Shown piece by piece: positions 46,380 to 55,700 of a DNA stretch of 64,000 bases. The number at the start of each line of letters is the position of its first letter. Position 1 is the first letter of the stretch. Origin of the DNA: Flavobacterium granuli. Lineage in GTDB: Bacteria > Bacteroidota > Bacteroidia > Flavobacteriales > Flavobacteriaceae. The notes beneath the pieces are model-generated. The model was not told the DNA's origin and searched no databases. It worked only from the letters and a program-made list of their open reading frames with translations. The stretch lies in the NCBI RefSeq assembly GCF_900129705.1, contig NZ_FQWO01000001.1, forward strand, positions 310,001-374,000, written 5' to 3'. Position numbers and translations under genes: made by a program.

Positions 46380-46733
46380 ATGAAAATAATAACTATTGAG
46401 GAAGAAGCCTGGCAACAGCTCAACAGCCGTATCAATGCCATTGCCGACTATCTGAAAAGACAGGAAGATAAAAGCTATGATGACCTGTGGCTCAATAACC
46501 ACGAAGTATGCCAATACCTGCATGTCAGCGAAAAAACCCTCTGGCGTATGCGTACCAAAGGCGAGATAGCTTATTCAAAAATCTATGGTCAATACTTCTA
46601 TACCATTGGAACTATTAAGGATATGCTCAACGCCAATGCCATACAGAGCAGTGATGAATTTGTGCAGGAACTTATGGCAAAAGGCAAAAGCTATATCGAA
46701 AAAGGCAGAAAGCTAAAGACAGATAAAAAATAG
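46380..46733 (+). CDS. Excisionase-like HTH protein (Xis2c-like position)
   Basis: Start at MKIITIEEE (117 aa); an upstream Met would run into the operator region. The core DDLWLNNHEVCQYLHVSEKT, then LWRMRTKGEIAYSKIYGQYFY, is a MerR/HTH_17-type DNA-binding fold typical of excisionases. It is the first of two small HTH genes, corresponding in place and size to xis2c of CTnDOT. A 26-bp gap separates it from the next HTH gene. Its role in bending DNA for excision is inferred from position. Confidence 0.75.
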   Translation: MKIITIEEEAWQQLNSRINAIADYLKRQEDKSYDDLWLNNHEVCQYLHVSEKTLWRMRTKGEIAYSKIYGQYFYTIGTIKDMLNANAIQSSDEFVQELMAKGKSYIEKGRKLKTDKK

Positions 46734-46759
46734 GTATTAACCCTTAAAAGTATATCCCT

Positions 46760-47068
46760 ATGAATATAGATAGAATGGAATTTTTGGCGTGGATGGAACG
46801 CCTGATGGGTCGCCTTGATATGCTGGGCGACACTATAGACGAATTACAAAAAAAACGTAACAGTATAGACGGTGAGGAATTATTGGATAATCAGGATTTG
46901 CTCCAAATGCTAAAAATCAGTAACCGTTCCCTGCAACGGTATCGCTCCATCGGCAAGCTGCCTTATTATACCATTAGCGGAAAATTGTATTACAAACTGT
47001 CTGATGTGCATCAGTTTATCAGGGAGAGTTTTAATCCTCCCATAACTAAACTGAACGCCAATAAGTGA
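46760..47068 (+). CDS. Second excisionase-like HTH protein (Xis2d-like position)
   Basis: The 102-residue protein has the same HTH_17 pattern: LLDNQDLLQMLKISNRSLQR, then YRSIGKLPYYTISGKLYY, ending in a short helix. It is paralogous to the preceding gene and sits where CTnDOT carries xis2d. Both are needed there for excision with the Exc topoisomerase. Co-transcription with the previous gene is likely. Confidence 0.75.
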   Translation: MNIDRMEFLAWMERLMGRLDMLGDTIDELQKKRNSIDGEELLDNQDLLQMLKISNRSLQRYRSIGKLPYYTISGKLYYKLSDVHQFIRESFNPPITKLNANK

Positions 47069-47151
47069 CAAATACTGCCTTTGACTGCCACTTTAGGTAA
47101 TGCAATGAACGCTTCCTTTATATTCGGCATAGAACTTAAAATTTTCGGATT

Positions 47152-48633
47152 ATGAGTAAAGAAACAACAAATAAACAGGAAATGCCCGAACAACTATCGG
47201 ACATATTATTGGTGCTGGATAAAGAAAAAATGAAAATCCAAGCCGTAAAGAGTATGGACGAAAACGGGAAAATGGAAACCGTTGAACCAACGAAAAAGAA
47301 CCAAAACCAATTTATGCGTGTGGACAAAAGTGGTGATTTCTTCTCCAATTTCTTCTCCAATTTTTTTAGCCAACTGAAGAACCCAACCAATTTGTCATTT
47401 TTTAAAGTATCGGCTGATGAAGCTTTAAATAAAGCACAGGAAATGCAAAAGCAGGTAGATAACCCAACACCCGAAGGTGAAAAAGTGATGAAAGAGCACG
47501 AAGTGAAAACCGAAAATCAACTAGATAAAAAACAAGTAAATCAAAATAATATGGAAACAGCACAAACAACGCCGGAAACAAGCGAATACCGCTACAAGCC
47601 GGAACAGATTGATTGGGACACAATGAACAATCTCGGATTAAGTAAAGAATACCTTGAAAAAAGAAACCTTCTTGAACCTTTATTGAAAGGCTACAAAACC
47701 AATGAGCTTATACCTGTGAGCGTTAATTTTGGCACAGCCATTCTCCGCACAGATGTACGCTTGTCTTTACAGGCAACCGAAGACGGAAGAGTAGTTCCTG
47801 CATTGAACGGCATTCGTAAAGAACCGAACCTCAACTTTGAGTTTTTCGGATACAAGTTTACGAATGAGGACAAGAAAAACCTGCTCGAAACAGGTAATAT
47901 GGGTCGTGTGGTTGATTTAAAAAATTCTAAAACAGGCGAACTGATGCCCTCTATTATCAGTGTGGACAGGCTTACCAATGAGCTGGTTGCATTACGAACG
48001 GATTTCATAAAAGTCCCCGATGAAATTAAAGGCGTGAAATTGGACGATACCCAAAAGCAAACTTTAATAGAGGGTAAACCGCTAAAGTTAGAAGGCATGA
48101 TTTCTACGAAAGGAACTGAGTTTTCGGCAACAGTACAGTTCAATGCGGACAAGCGTTATGTTGAGTTTCTTTTTGATAGAAGTAATTCTAATAAGCAAAC
48201 GCAAAGCAACGGACAGAACAATCAACAAAGCAATCAGCAAAGCAATCAGCAAAATCAACCACAGGAAGCTCCAAAAACATTCCGTGGTAAAGAACTGACC
48301 GATGAGCAAAATAAGGATTTCAAAAACGGTCAAACCATTTACATTGACGGCTTGACAGATAAAAAAGGACAACCTTATCAAGGCTATATCACTTTCAATA
48401 AAGAAAATGGGAAAACCAATTTTGAATTTCCCAATCAATACAAGGAAAGGATAAAACCTACTGAAGCCCATAAAACACAAACTGCCGTCAATTCAGAAGG
48501 CAAAACCAATGAGGCAACCAAAAACATCAAAGAGCCATTAAAATCAGGACAAAAAAATCCTGATAGCAAACAGCAACAGGAAGAACAGGAAAAACCCGAA
48601 GCACCTGCAAAGTCCAAACGCAGAAAAATGTAA
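47152..48633 (+). CDS. DUF3945/DUF4099-type element protein (orf3-like)
   Basis: The 493-residue protein has three parts. The N-terminal region (about 1-95) has a phenylalanine-rich repeat (FFSNFFSNFF, encoded by a 12-bp tandem repeat near 47338-47365). The middle region (YRYKPEQIDWDTMNNLGLSK...) and the repeated modules ending FRGKELTDEQNKDFKNGQTI are DUF4099/DUF3945-like, typical of Bacteroidota conjugative elements. A Gln/Asn-Ser linker (NQQSNQQSNQQ) joins them and the tail is basic (PAKSKRRKM). It sits between the HTH genes and topB, like orf3 of the CTnDOT excision operon. Its function is unknown. Confidence 0.75.
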   Translation: MSKETTNKQEMPEQLSDILLVLDKEKMKIQAVKSMDENGKMETVEPTKKNQNQFMRVDKSGDFFSNFFSNFFSQLKNPTNLSFFKVSADEALNKAQEMQKQVDNPTPEGEKVMKEHEVKTENQLDKKQVNQNNMETAQTTPETSEYRYKPEQIDWDTMNNLGLSKEYLEKRNLLEPLLKGYKTNELIPVSVNFGTAILRTDVRLSLQATEDGRVVPALNGIRKEPNLNFEFFGYKFTNEDKKNLLETGNMGRVVDLKNSKTGELMPSIISVDRLTNELVALRTDFIKVPDEIKGVKLDDTQKQTLIEGKPLKLEGMISTKGTEFSATVQFNADKRYVEFLFDRSNSNKQTQSNGQNNQQSNQQSNQQNQPQEAPKTFRGKELTDEQNKDFKNGQTIYIDGLTDKKGQPYQGYITFNKENGKTNFEFPNQYKERIKPTEAHKTQTAVNSEGKTNEATKNIKEPLKSGQKNPDSKQQQEEQEKPEAPAKSKRRKM

Positions 48634-48693
48634 CAAGAAAAAAATCGTGCGAAAAGCCAAGTACTATAAGGATTAAACAAAAAAATATTTGTT

Positions 48694-49158
48694 ATGAATA
48701 AACAATCAATTAGCGAACAATATTCGCAGGAAAAAAGGACTGATATCCTCTTGATAATGAATAAAGGGGACAATAAGATCTATGGTATGAAGGGCGTTGG
48801 GAAATATGATGAATTTGAAACAGCAGAAGTAAACCTGAAAAATCAAGAACAATTTAAGCTGTTCGATAAAAATGGTAGTTTCCTTATGGAATTTCTGATC
48901 GAATTCTTTTCGTCGATGCAAAATCCAATCCAATTCAGATTTTTTATTGTGCCACAATCCCAAGCAGTGGAGTTGTCGGATAAAATTCAGTCAGGTGTCA
49001 ATAATTCATCTAAAGAAGACAAATCATTGGTACAGAAATATGAATTGCAAATCGATCACTTATCAGGACGATTGAAAGCAGGAAACGAAAATTTCGACAT
49101 TCAAAGGAAACCGGAACAGCTAAAGACACCTGCTAAGTCCAAAGGCGTAAAAAGATAA
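48694..49158 (+). CDS. Shortened paralogue of the orf3-like protein (154 aa)
   Basis: Its N-terminus (RTDILLIMNKGDNKIYGMKG, then NPIQFRFFIVP) aligns with the start of the preceding 493-aa protein. Its last residues (PAKSKGVKR) mirror that protein's end (PAKSKRRKM). The whole repeat-bearing middle is missing, as after an internal deletion of a duplicate. It has an open frame and a 6-bp gap to topB, so it is probably expressed. Confidence 0.7.
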   Translation: MNKQSISEQYSQEKRTDILLIMNKGDNKIYGMKGVGKYDEFETAEVNLKNQEQFKLFDKNGSFLMEFLIEFFSSMQNPIQFRFFIVPQSQAVELSDKIQSGVNNSSKEDKSLVQKYELQIDHLSGRLKAGNENFDIQRKPEQLKTPAKSKGVKR

Positions 49159-49164
49159 TCAAGT

Positions 49165-51249
49165 ATGAAAACAATCATTGCAGAAAAACCAAGCGTAGCA
49201 AGGGAAATAGCCGGCTTGTTAGGCGCATCCGAGAAAAAGGACGGCTACCTAACAGGTAACGGCTATTTTGTTACGTGGGCATTTGGACATTTAGTAGGAT
49301 TGGGAATGCCCGAAGATTACGGAATATCAGGTTTTCAGAAAGCCTCACTTCCGATACTCCCCAATCCATTCTTACTAACCGTTCGTAAAGTTAAAAAAGA
49401 CAAAGACTATACCGCTGATACAAGAGCATTAAAACAACTGAAAGTTATCGAACAACTTTTTAATAAAAGCGATAGCATTATCGTAGCAACCGATGCAGGT
49501 CGTGAGGGCGAACTCATCTTTCGGTACATTTATGAATACCTGAAATGTAACAAGCCCTTTGAACGGCTTTGGATAAGCTCTCTTACCGAAAAAGCCATTA
49601 AACAGGGTTTTGATACTCTTAAAGATGGAAAAGAATTTGACGGATTGTATCAGTCGGCACAAGGCAGAAGCCGTGCCGATTGGCTTGTGGGTATCAATGC
49701 TTCACAGGCATTGAGTATTATCGCAGGCAATGGTATCTATTCGCTCGGAAGAGTGCAAACGCCTACATTGGCTTTGATATGCAAACGCTATTTGGAAAAT
49801 AAAAATTTCTCGGTACAGCAATATTGGCAGATACAGTTATCGCATAACAAAGAGTTGATAGATTTTAAAAGCATTTCCAAAACCAAATGGGAAGACCAAA
49901 AACTTGCCGATGATGCGCTGAAAGCCATTCAGCGAAGTGGAACAGCAACAATTACATCGTTAGAAACCAAAAGCGTTACGGAACAACCGCCTTTATTGTT
50001 CGACCTTACTGGCTTGCAAAAAGAAGCCAACAAAAAACTGAACCTTTCTGCTGAAGAAACGCTGAACATTGCCCAAAGTTTGTACGAAAAAAAGTTTATC
50101 ACTTACCCACGTACCGGAAGCAAATATATTCCCGAAGATGTATGGACTGAAATTCCCAACCTAGTGAGGGCTTTGCAGGACAAAGAAACCTACAAGCAAG
50201 CCGTATCAAAAATGAAATGGGGACGTTTCAATAAACGCATCGTGAACGACTTGCGTGTTACCGACCATCACGGATTATTGATTACAGATAAAATCCCGTC
50301 AGCACTGAACGCAAAGGAAAATGCCGTTTACGATATGATTGCCTTTCAGTTGCTCGAAGCTCTTTCACAAGCCTGTATCAAGGAGATAACCGATGTCAGT
50401 TTACAGGTATTGCATTACGATTTTACAGCAAAAGGCTGTAAGATTACAGAAGCGGGCTGGCGTTCCATTAAAGGTAGTTTTTCTGATGATGACACCGAAT
50501 ATGTACAGGATTTGCCCGAACTGAAAAAAGGCGACGAACTCAAAATCAAGGAAGTCACCGTTTTGGAAAAGAAAACCAAACCACCTGTTCTTTATACCGA
50601 AGCAGGGCTATTGTCAGCTATGGAAAGTGCTGGAAAGAAAATCGAAAATGAAGAGGAACGGAAAGCCCTGCAAAATATAGGCATTGGTACTCCAGCTACA
50701 AGGGCATCAATTATCGAAACATTGTTTACACGCAATTATATCCAAAGGGAAAAGAAGTCTTTAATCCCAACCGAAAAAGGATTGCAGGTATATGAATTGG
50801 TCAAAGATAGAAAAATCGCAGACGTGGTAATGACTGCCGAATGGGAATTGGCATTCCATAAAATCGAAAACAACGAAGCAGATGCAGGGGTATTTCTAAA
50901 GGAAATGGAAACTTACGCTTCATCTATTACCAATGAATTGTTGCAAACTTCCATTGCCCAAAATAACCTACCTAAATTGGTTTGTCCGAAATGCAAAAGC
51001 CAACAACTTATTATCCGTGATAAAATTGTCAAATGTCCCGATGAGACTTGTAATTGGGTGCAGTTCCGTAATGTATGTGGCGTACAAATCGGTATAGCCG
51101 ATATTGAAAGTCTTGTCAATAAAAGGAAAACTTCACTCATCAAAGGGATGAAAAGCAAGGCAGGAAAGAAGTTCGACGCCTACATCGTCTTAAATGACAA
51201 AGCAGAAAGTTCCTTTGAGTTTGCCAAAAATAAAAGCTACAAAAAGTAA
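49165..51249 (+). CDS. topB: DNA topoisomerase III (Exc-like)
   Basis: The 694-residue type IA topoisomerase begins IIAEKPSVAREIAGLLG with the Toprim domain, including ATDAGREGELIF. The catalytic Tyr314 is in FITYPRTGSKYIP. A C-terminal zinc-ribbon-like LVCPKCK...CPDETCNW follows. It relaxes or decatenates single-stranded DNA. In CTnDOT the equivalent gene, exc, closes the excision operon. The stop codon overlaps the next start by one base (TAATG), so the ORF6N gene is translationally coupled. Confidence 0.93.
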   Translation: MKTIIAEKPSVAREIAGLLGASEKKDGYLTGNGYFVTWAFGHLVGLGMPEDYGISGFQKASLPILPNPFLLTVRKVKKDKDYTADTRALKQLKVIEQLFNKSDSIIVATDAGREGELIFRYIYEYLKCNKPFERLWISSLTEKAIKQGFDTLKDGKEFDGLYQSAQGRSRADWLVGINASQALSIIAGNGIYSLGRVQTPTLALICKRYLENKNFSVQQYWQIQLSHNKELIDFKSISKTKWEDQKLADDALKAIQRSGTATITSLETKSVTEQPPLLFDLTGLQKEANKKLNLSAEETLNIAQSLYEKKFITYPRTGSKYIPEDVWTEIPNLVRALQDKETYKQAVSKMKWGRFNKRIVNDLRVTDHHGLLITDKIPSALNAKENAVYDMIAFQLLEALSQACIKEITDVSLQVLHYDFTAKGCKITEAGWRSIKGSFSDDDTEYVQDLPELKKGDELKIKEVTVLEKKTKPPVLYTEAGLLSAMESAGKKIENEEERKALQNIGIGTPATRASIIETLFTRNYIQREKKSLIPTEKGLQVYELVKDRKIADVVMTAEWELAFHKIENNEADAGVFLKEMETYASSITNELLQTSIAQNNLPKLVCPKCKSQQLIIRDKIVKCPDETCNWVQFRNVCGVQIGIADIESLVNKRKTSLIKGMKSKAGKKFDAYIVLNDKAESSFEFAKNKSYKK

Positions 51250-52130
51250 TGGAAAATAAGCCTACCATTAGCACAATGGAAATCAGAAATCTGATTTACT
51301 CCATACGTGGAAAGCAAGTGATGCTGGATAGCGACCTCGCTTCCTTATACGAGGTGGAAACAAAGAACCTCAACAAAGCCGTAAAAAGAAATATTGAAAG
51401 GTTTCCTGCTTCTTTTTGTTTTCAACTGACCGAAGAGGAAGTTGAAAACTTGAGGTTCCAAATTGGAACCTCAAGTTTGAGCTACGGAGGAAGACGTTAT
51501 TTGCCTTATGTTTTTACAGAACAAGGGGTTGCAATGGCTTCTGCCATATTGCGTTCAGATATTGCCGTTAAAGTCAGTGTTGAAATTATGGAAGCATTTG
51601 TAGAAATGCGTAGAACGATTATCAGCAACGCTTCTTTGTTTCATCGTTTGGACAAAATTGAGCTAAAGCAATTAGACACTGACCAAAAATTTGAAGCCAT
51701 TTTTAAGGCGATGGGAAGCGACAAGCTCCACAGCGAAAAAGGTATTTTCTACAACGGGCAAATTTTTGATGCCTATACCTTTGTATCGGATATTATCCGG
51801 AGTGCTAAAAGCTCCATTATCCTGTTGGATAATTATGTCGATGACACGGTACTGACCTTATTGGGCAAACGGAATAATAATGTAACTGCAACTATCTATA
51901 CCAAAAACATCAGCAATCAGTTACGGCTGGATTTGCAACGGTACAACAGCCAATATCCTCCCATTGAAATTGAAGTTTTTTCCGATGCTCACGACCGCTT
52001 CTTGATTATTGACAACACCGAATTGTACCATATCGGAGCATCACTAAAAGATTTGGGCAAAAAATGGTTTGCCTTTTCAAGAATGGATATTGAGATTGGT
52101 AGGATGCTCCAAATATTAAATAAACAATAA
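51249..52130 (+). CDS. ORF6N-domain protein with PLD-like C-terminus
   Basis: The 293-residue protein has an N-terminal ORF6N DNA-binding domain (IRGKQVMLDSDLASLYEVET, PASFCFQLTEEEVENL, YVFTEQGVAMASAILRSD). The C-terminal part carries HDRFLIIDNTELYHIGASLK, a PLD-like segment without a second HKD motif. ORF6N domains occur in phage and mobile-element regulators. A 33-bp palindrome is written into the coding sequence just after VENL. One-base overlap with topB; a terminator follows. Confidence 0.8.
   Translation: MENKPTISTMEIRNLIYSIRGKQVMLDSDLASLYEVETKNLNKAVKRNIERFPASFCFQLTEEEVENLRFQIGTSSLSYGGRRYLPYVFTEQGVAMASAILRSDIAVKVSVEIMEAFVEMRRTIISNASLFHRLDKIELKQLDTDQKFEAIFKAMGSDKLHSEKGIFYNGQIFDAYTFVSDIIRSAKSSIILLDNYVDDTVLTLLGKRNNNVTATIYTKNISNQLRLDLQRYNSQYPPIEIEVFSDAHDRFLIIDNTELYHIGASLKDLGKKWFAFSRMDIEIGRMLQILNKQ
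51446..51478. repeat. Perfect 16-bp inverted repeat inside the ORF6N coding sequence
   Basis: The arms aaacttgaggttccaa (51446-51461) and ttggaacctcaagttt (51463-51478) are exact reverse complements around one central base. It encodes the segment ENLRFQIGTSSL. Such a perfect palindrome in coding DNA is unlikely by chance and suggests a protein-binding or recombination site. Confidence 0.9.
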
Positions 52131-52135
52131 ATAAG

Positions 52136-52157
52136 CCCTCTATTTTAGGGGGTTTTG
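52136..52157 (+). terminator. Hairpin terminator after ORF6N
   Basis: GCCCTC (52136-52141) pairs with GGGGGT (52149-52154), counting two wobbles, around a 7-base loop, and a T-run follows. It lies 6 bp after the stop codon. Confidence 0.5.
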
Positions 52158-52295
52158 CTTTTAACTTCTTATCGTAAACAGTATTTATACGACAAATCCC
52201 GCCTCTCAAAGCCAAACCCTGCCACATTTTAAAGGCTCTTATTTACTGTTTTAACTTTAAGGCTTTCAAGTAAAATTCTAAACAAGAGTATAGTT

Positions 52296-52733
52296 ATGAA
52301 TACACAGCAAAAAGATCTATCGTATTTCAGGTTACGACTGCAAGAATTATTAAACACCAGCTTTCCCGAAAAAGCAAACGACCAGAAATTTATTGAGCAA
52401 CGTTCCTCGTGGGCTTCCAATGCTTATGAGAGTGCTTTTCGTGCGGGAAATACAATTGAGCAATGCAACGAAATAGCCAATTACATACTTTTTGAGGGCT
52501 TATATTTCTCCAAATTCGACACCATATTTCAGGTGGTCTGTAATGAGTTTGATACCATAATGGCAGATGAGGAATTGCGACCATTTGCCCTGAAAATGTC
52601 CCTTGTTTGTGAGGCCGTTTTCTCCAACTATGAACTAACAGATGACTTCGCATACGGTTATGAGTTTGACTTGCTATATACCGAAATAACGGGAACCATC
52701 ACAATATGGATAGCTGAAAATGGGCTTCAGTAA
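52296..52733 (+). CDS. DUF1896 family protein
   Basis: The 145-residue protein has the DUF1896 wording [41 protein letters not shown] and a Tyr-rich end ([16 protein letters not shown]). The family is restricted to Bacteroidota conjugative elements and has no known function. Its frame overlaps the start of the 1803-aa gene by 14 bp, so the two are translationally coupled. Confidence 0.85.
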   Translation: MNTQQKDLSYFRLRLQELLNTSFPEKANDQKFIEQRSSWASNAYESAFRAGNTIEQCNEIANYILFEGLYFSKFDTIFQVVCNEFDTIMADEELRPFALKMSLVCEAVFSNYELTDDFAYGYEFDLLYTEITGTITIWIAENGLQ

Positions 52734-55700
52734 AAAGCAACATCTCCAATCGAATATTGATGCCTTACGAATTGCTTTTAAACTACAAAAGGAGAAACGA
52801 CAAGCCACCGCAAGCGAAAGACTGCTAATGATGCAATACAGCGGATTTGGCGGTCTTAAATTCGTGTTGAACCCCATAGCAAACGAAATAGACATCAATA
52901 ATTGGAGAAAAACAGAACACGATCTTTTTCCACTCACGCAGGAACTCCACCAGCTACTCAAAGAAAATTCCGAAGACGAAAAGCAATACCGCAAGTATGT
53001 AGATAGTATGAAAAGCTCCGTACTAACGGCTTTTTATACACCACCACAGGTTATAGATGCTATTTCCGCAACCTTGCGTGAAAGCGGTCTGAACATTGAT
53101 AAATTCCTCGAACCCTCCGCAGGTATCGGCTCATTCATACAATCCTTTTCGAAAAACGGGAAAAGTGTTACCGCTTATGAAAAGGATTTGCTCACAGGCA
53201 AGATTTTAAAACAACTTTATCCCGAAAGTAATATCCGTGTAAGTGGCTTTGAGGAAATACCCGAAAAGGAACAAAACAGCTATGATGTAATTGCCAGCAA
53301 TATTCCTTTTGGCGACACTTCGATATTTGACCTTTCCTATTCCCGAAGTAGAGAGACTGCAAAAGTACAGGCTTCCCGAAGCATACACAATTACTTCTTT
53401 CTCAAAGGTGCTGATATGCTCCGAGAGGGCGGTTTACTAGCTTACATTACTTCACAGGGCATTCTCAATAGCCCAAACAACGAACCAATACGCAGGGCGT
53501 TGATGCAGGATAATAATTTGGTTTCAGTCGTTCGATTACCCAACAACCTTTTTACAGAATATGCAGGTACGGAGGTTGGCAGTGATTTGATTATACTGCA
53601 AAAGAACACAGCAAAACAAAGTCTGACCGAAAGGGAAGATCTGTTTTGCCAAAGCAACCGAACGGAATACGATACTCCAAGCAATACGTTGTTTCAGGAC
53701 AGCACAAGAATTGTACATACCTCTAGCAAATTAGATACCGACCCTTATGGACAACCTGCTCTGATCTATACACATAAAGAGGCTGTTGAGGGAATTGCCA
53801 AAGACCTCAAACAAATGCTTTCCGAAGATTTTGATAAGTATCTGAATTTGATTTTATACAAAGGCGAACGGAACGATGAGCCTATAATACAAATTCCCAC
53901 TACTCCAAAGGTAACACCTCCAATTGTCCAACCAGTAAACATTCAGCCAGAAATACAACCTTTATCAATCAATCGGGAAAGCCCGCAGGAATTAAAACAA
54001 TTAAGCATTTTTGACCTGTTTGAAAATGCGGGAGAACCTGTAATGGTTCTTGCTAGACCCAAAACAACGACACAAGCCAAAAGACAAAGTACTAAAAAAA
54101 GTAGCCGTGCAATAGGTCGCCAAACCGACCTGTTTAATGCAATGCAACAAACTTATACACCTCCAATCACAAATAGAATTACTAACGGAAGCACATCAGT
54201 CAACGGTAAAAAACAGGAAGCTATCGGCGACCTGTTTTCGAGTAGCAACGGGAACGGACAAGCTGATAAGTCAGCCGTACTCGACACCATTCCCGAACCT
54301 TCTCCGTATAGTAGCGAACTGCAACCGTTCTACCGTAACGATTGCCTTGTCGTGAATAATGGTTGGGTCGGTCATCTGCAAGATGTAGATACATCAAATG
54401 AAAAAGCAATTTTTCATCCTTTGCAATTACCGACTTCACAGAAAGCAAGAGCCGAAGCATACATTGCGTTACGTGATGTTTACCAAGATCTTTACAATAA
54501 GGAGGCGAAGCTTCAGACCGAACATAAAGAAGAAAGAGAAAATCTTAATCAATTATACGATGCCTTTGTCAAAAGGCACGGAAACCTCAACATTGCCGAT
54601 AATATCAAGCTCATCAAAACGGACAGTTCCGGAAAGGAAATACCTTATTTGGAACGTGTGGTTGGTGGCGTGGTACACAAGGCCGATATATTCAGTCGCC
54701 CTGTAAGTTTTTCTACCTTAACCATAACAACGGACAATCCCGAAGAAGCGTTAGCGGCTGCGCTGAACAAATACGGAAGCGTGGATTTGGACTATATGTC
54801 CGAAATCAGCGGTATGACGGACGAGGCTTTAAAAGAAGCATTACACGGTCGTATTTACTACAATCCTTTGCAAAAAGAATATGAAATATCTGAACGCTGG
54901 ATTGCAGGGAACGTGGTAGAAAAAGCCCAAGAGATACAGAACTACATTGAAAACAATCCCAATGATATCGAAGCCAAAACAAGCCTTACTGTTTTGGAAG
55001 AAGCCCGACCAAGACGAATTGAGTTTGAGGAACTCGATTTTAATTTAGGTGAACGCTGGATACCCACTGGTATTTATGCCCGTTTTGCTTCACATCTTTT
55101 TGATACGGACGTACTAGTTCATTATTCTGAAAGTTCGGATGACTTTTCCGTAAAGTGCAACCGTAAGAATTTGCATATATGGGAAAAATACGCTGTCAAA
55201 GCTGAAAGCCGGACGTTTGACGGTATTGCCCTGCTTAAACACGCCCTTGTCAATACCACGCCTGATATTACTAAAAAAATTAGGATTGGCGACCAAGAGG
55301 TCAAGGTGCGGGATATGGAAGCTATACAAATGGCGAACACAAAGATTGATGAAATCCGTACCGCTTTTACCGATTGGCTTCACGCCCAAAGCGATGAGTT
55401 TAAAAACAGGCTGACCGACCAATACAACGATACGTTTAACTGTTTTGTTCGACCGAACTATGACGGAACACATCAGGATTTTCCGGGATTAGACCGTAAG
55501 GCATTAGGTATTGAAGACTTGTATTCGAGCCAAAAAGACACCGTTTGGATGATAAAACTGAACAATGGTGCTATCTGCGACCACGAAGTAGGTGCAGGAA
55601 AAACGTTGGTAATGTGTACCGCAGCACAGGAAATGAAGCGTTTGGGCTTAGCCCATAAACCTATGATTATCGGGCTGAAAAGCAATGTTCACGAAATTGC

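Noticed and set aside
48215-48265. Short tandem repeat that could be mistaken for a CRISPR-like array
   Set aside because: It is a 12-bp coding repeat for a Gln/Asn/Ser linker inside the orf3-like protein. No spacers or cas genes are present.
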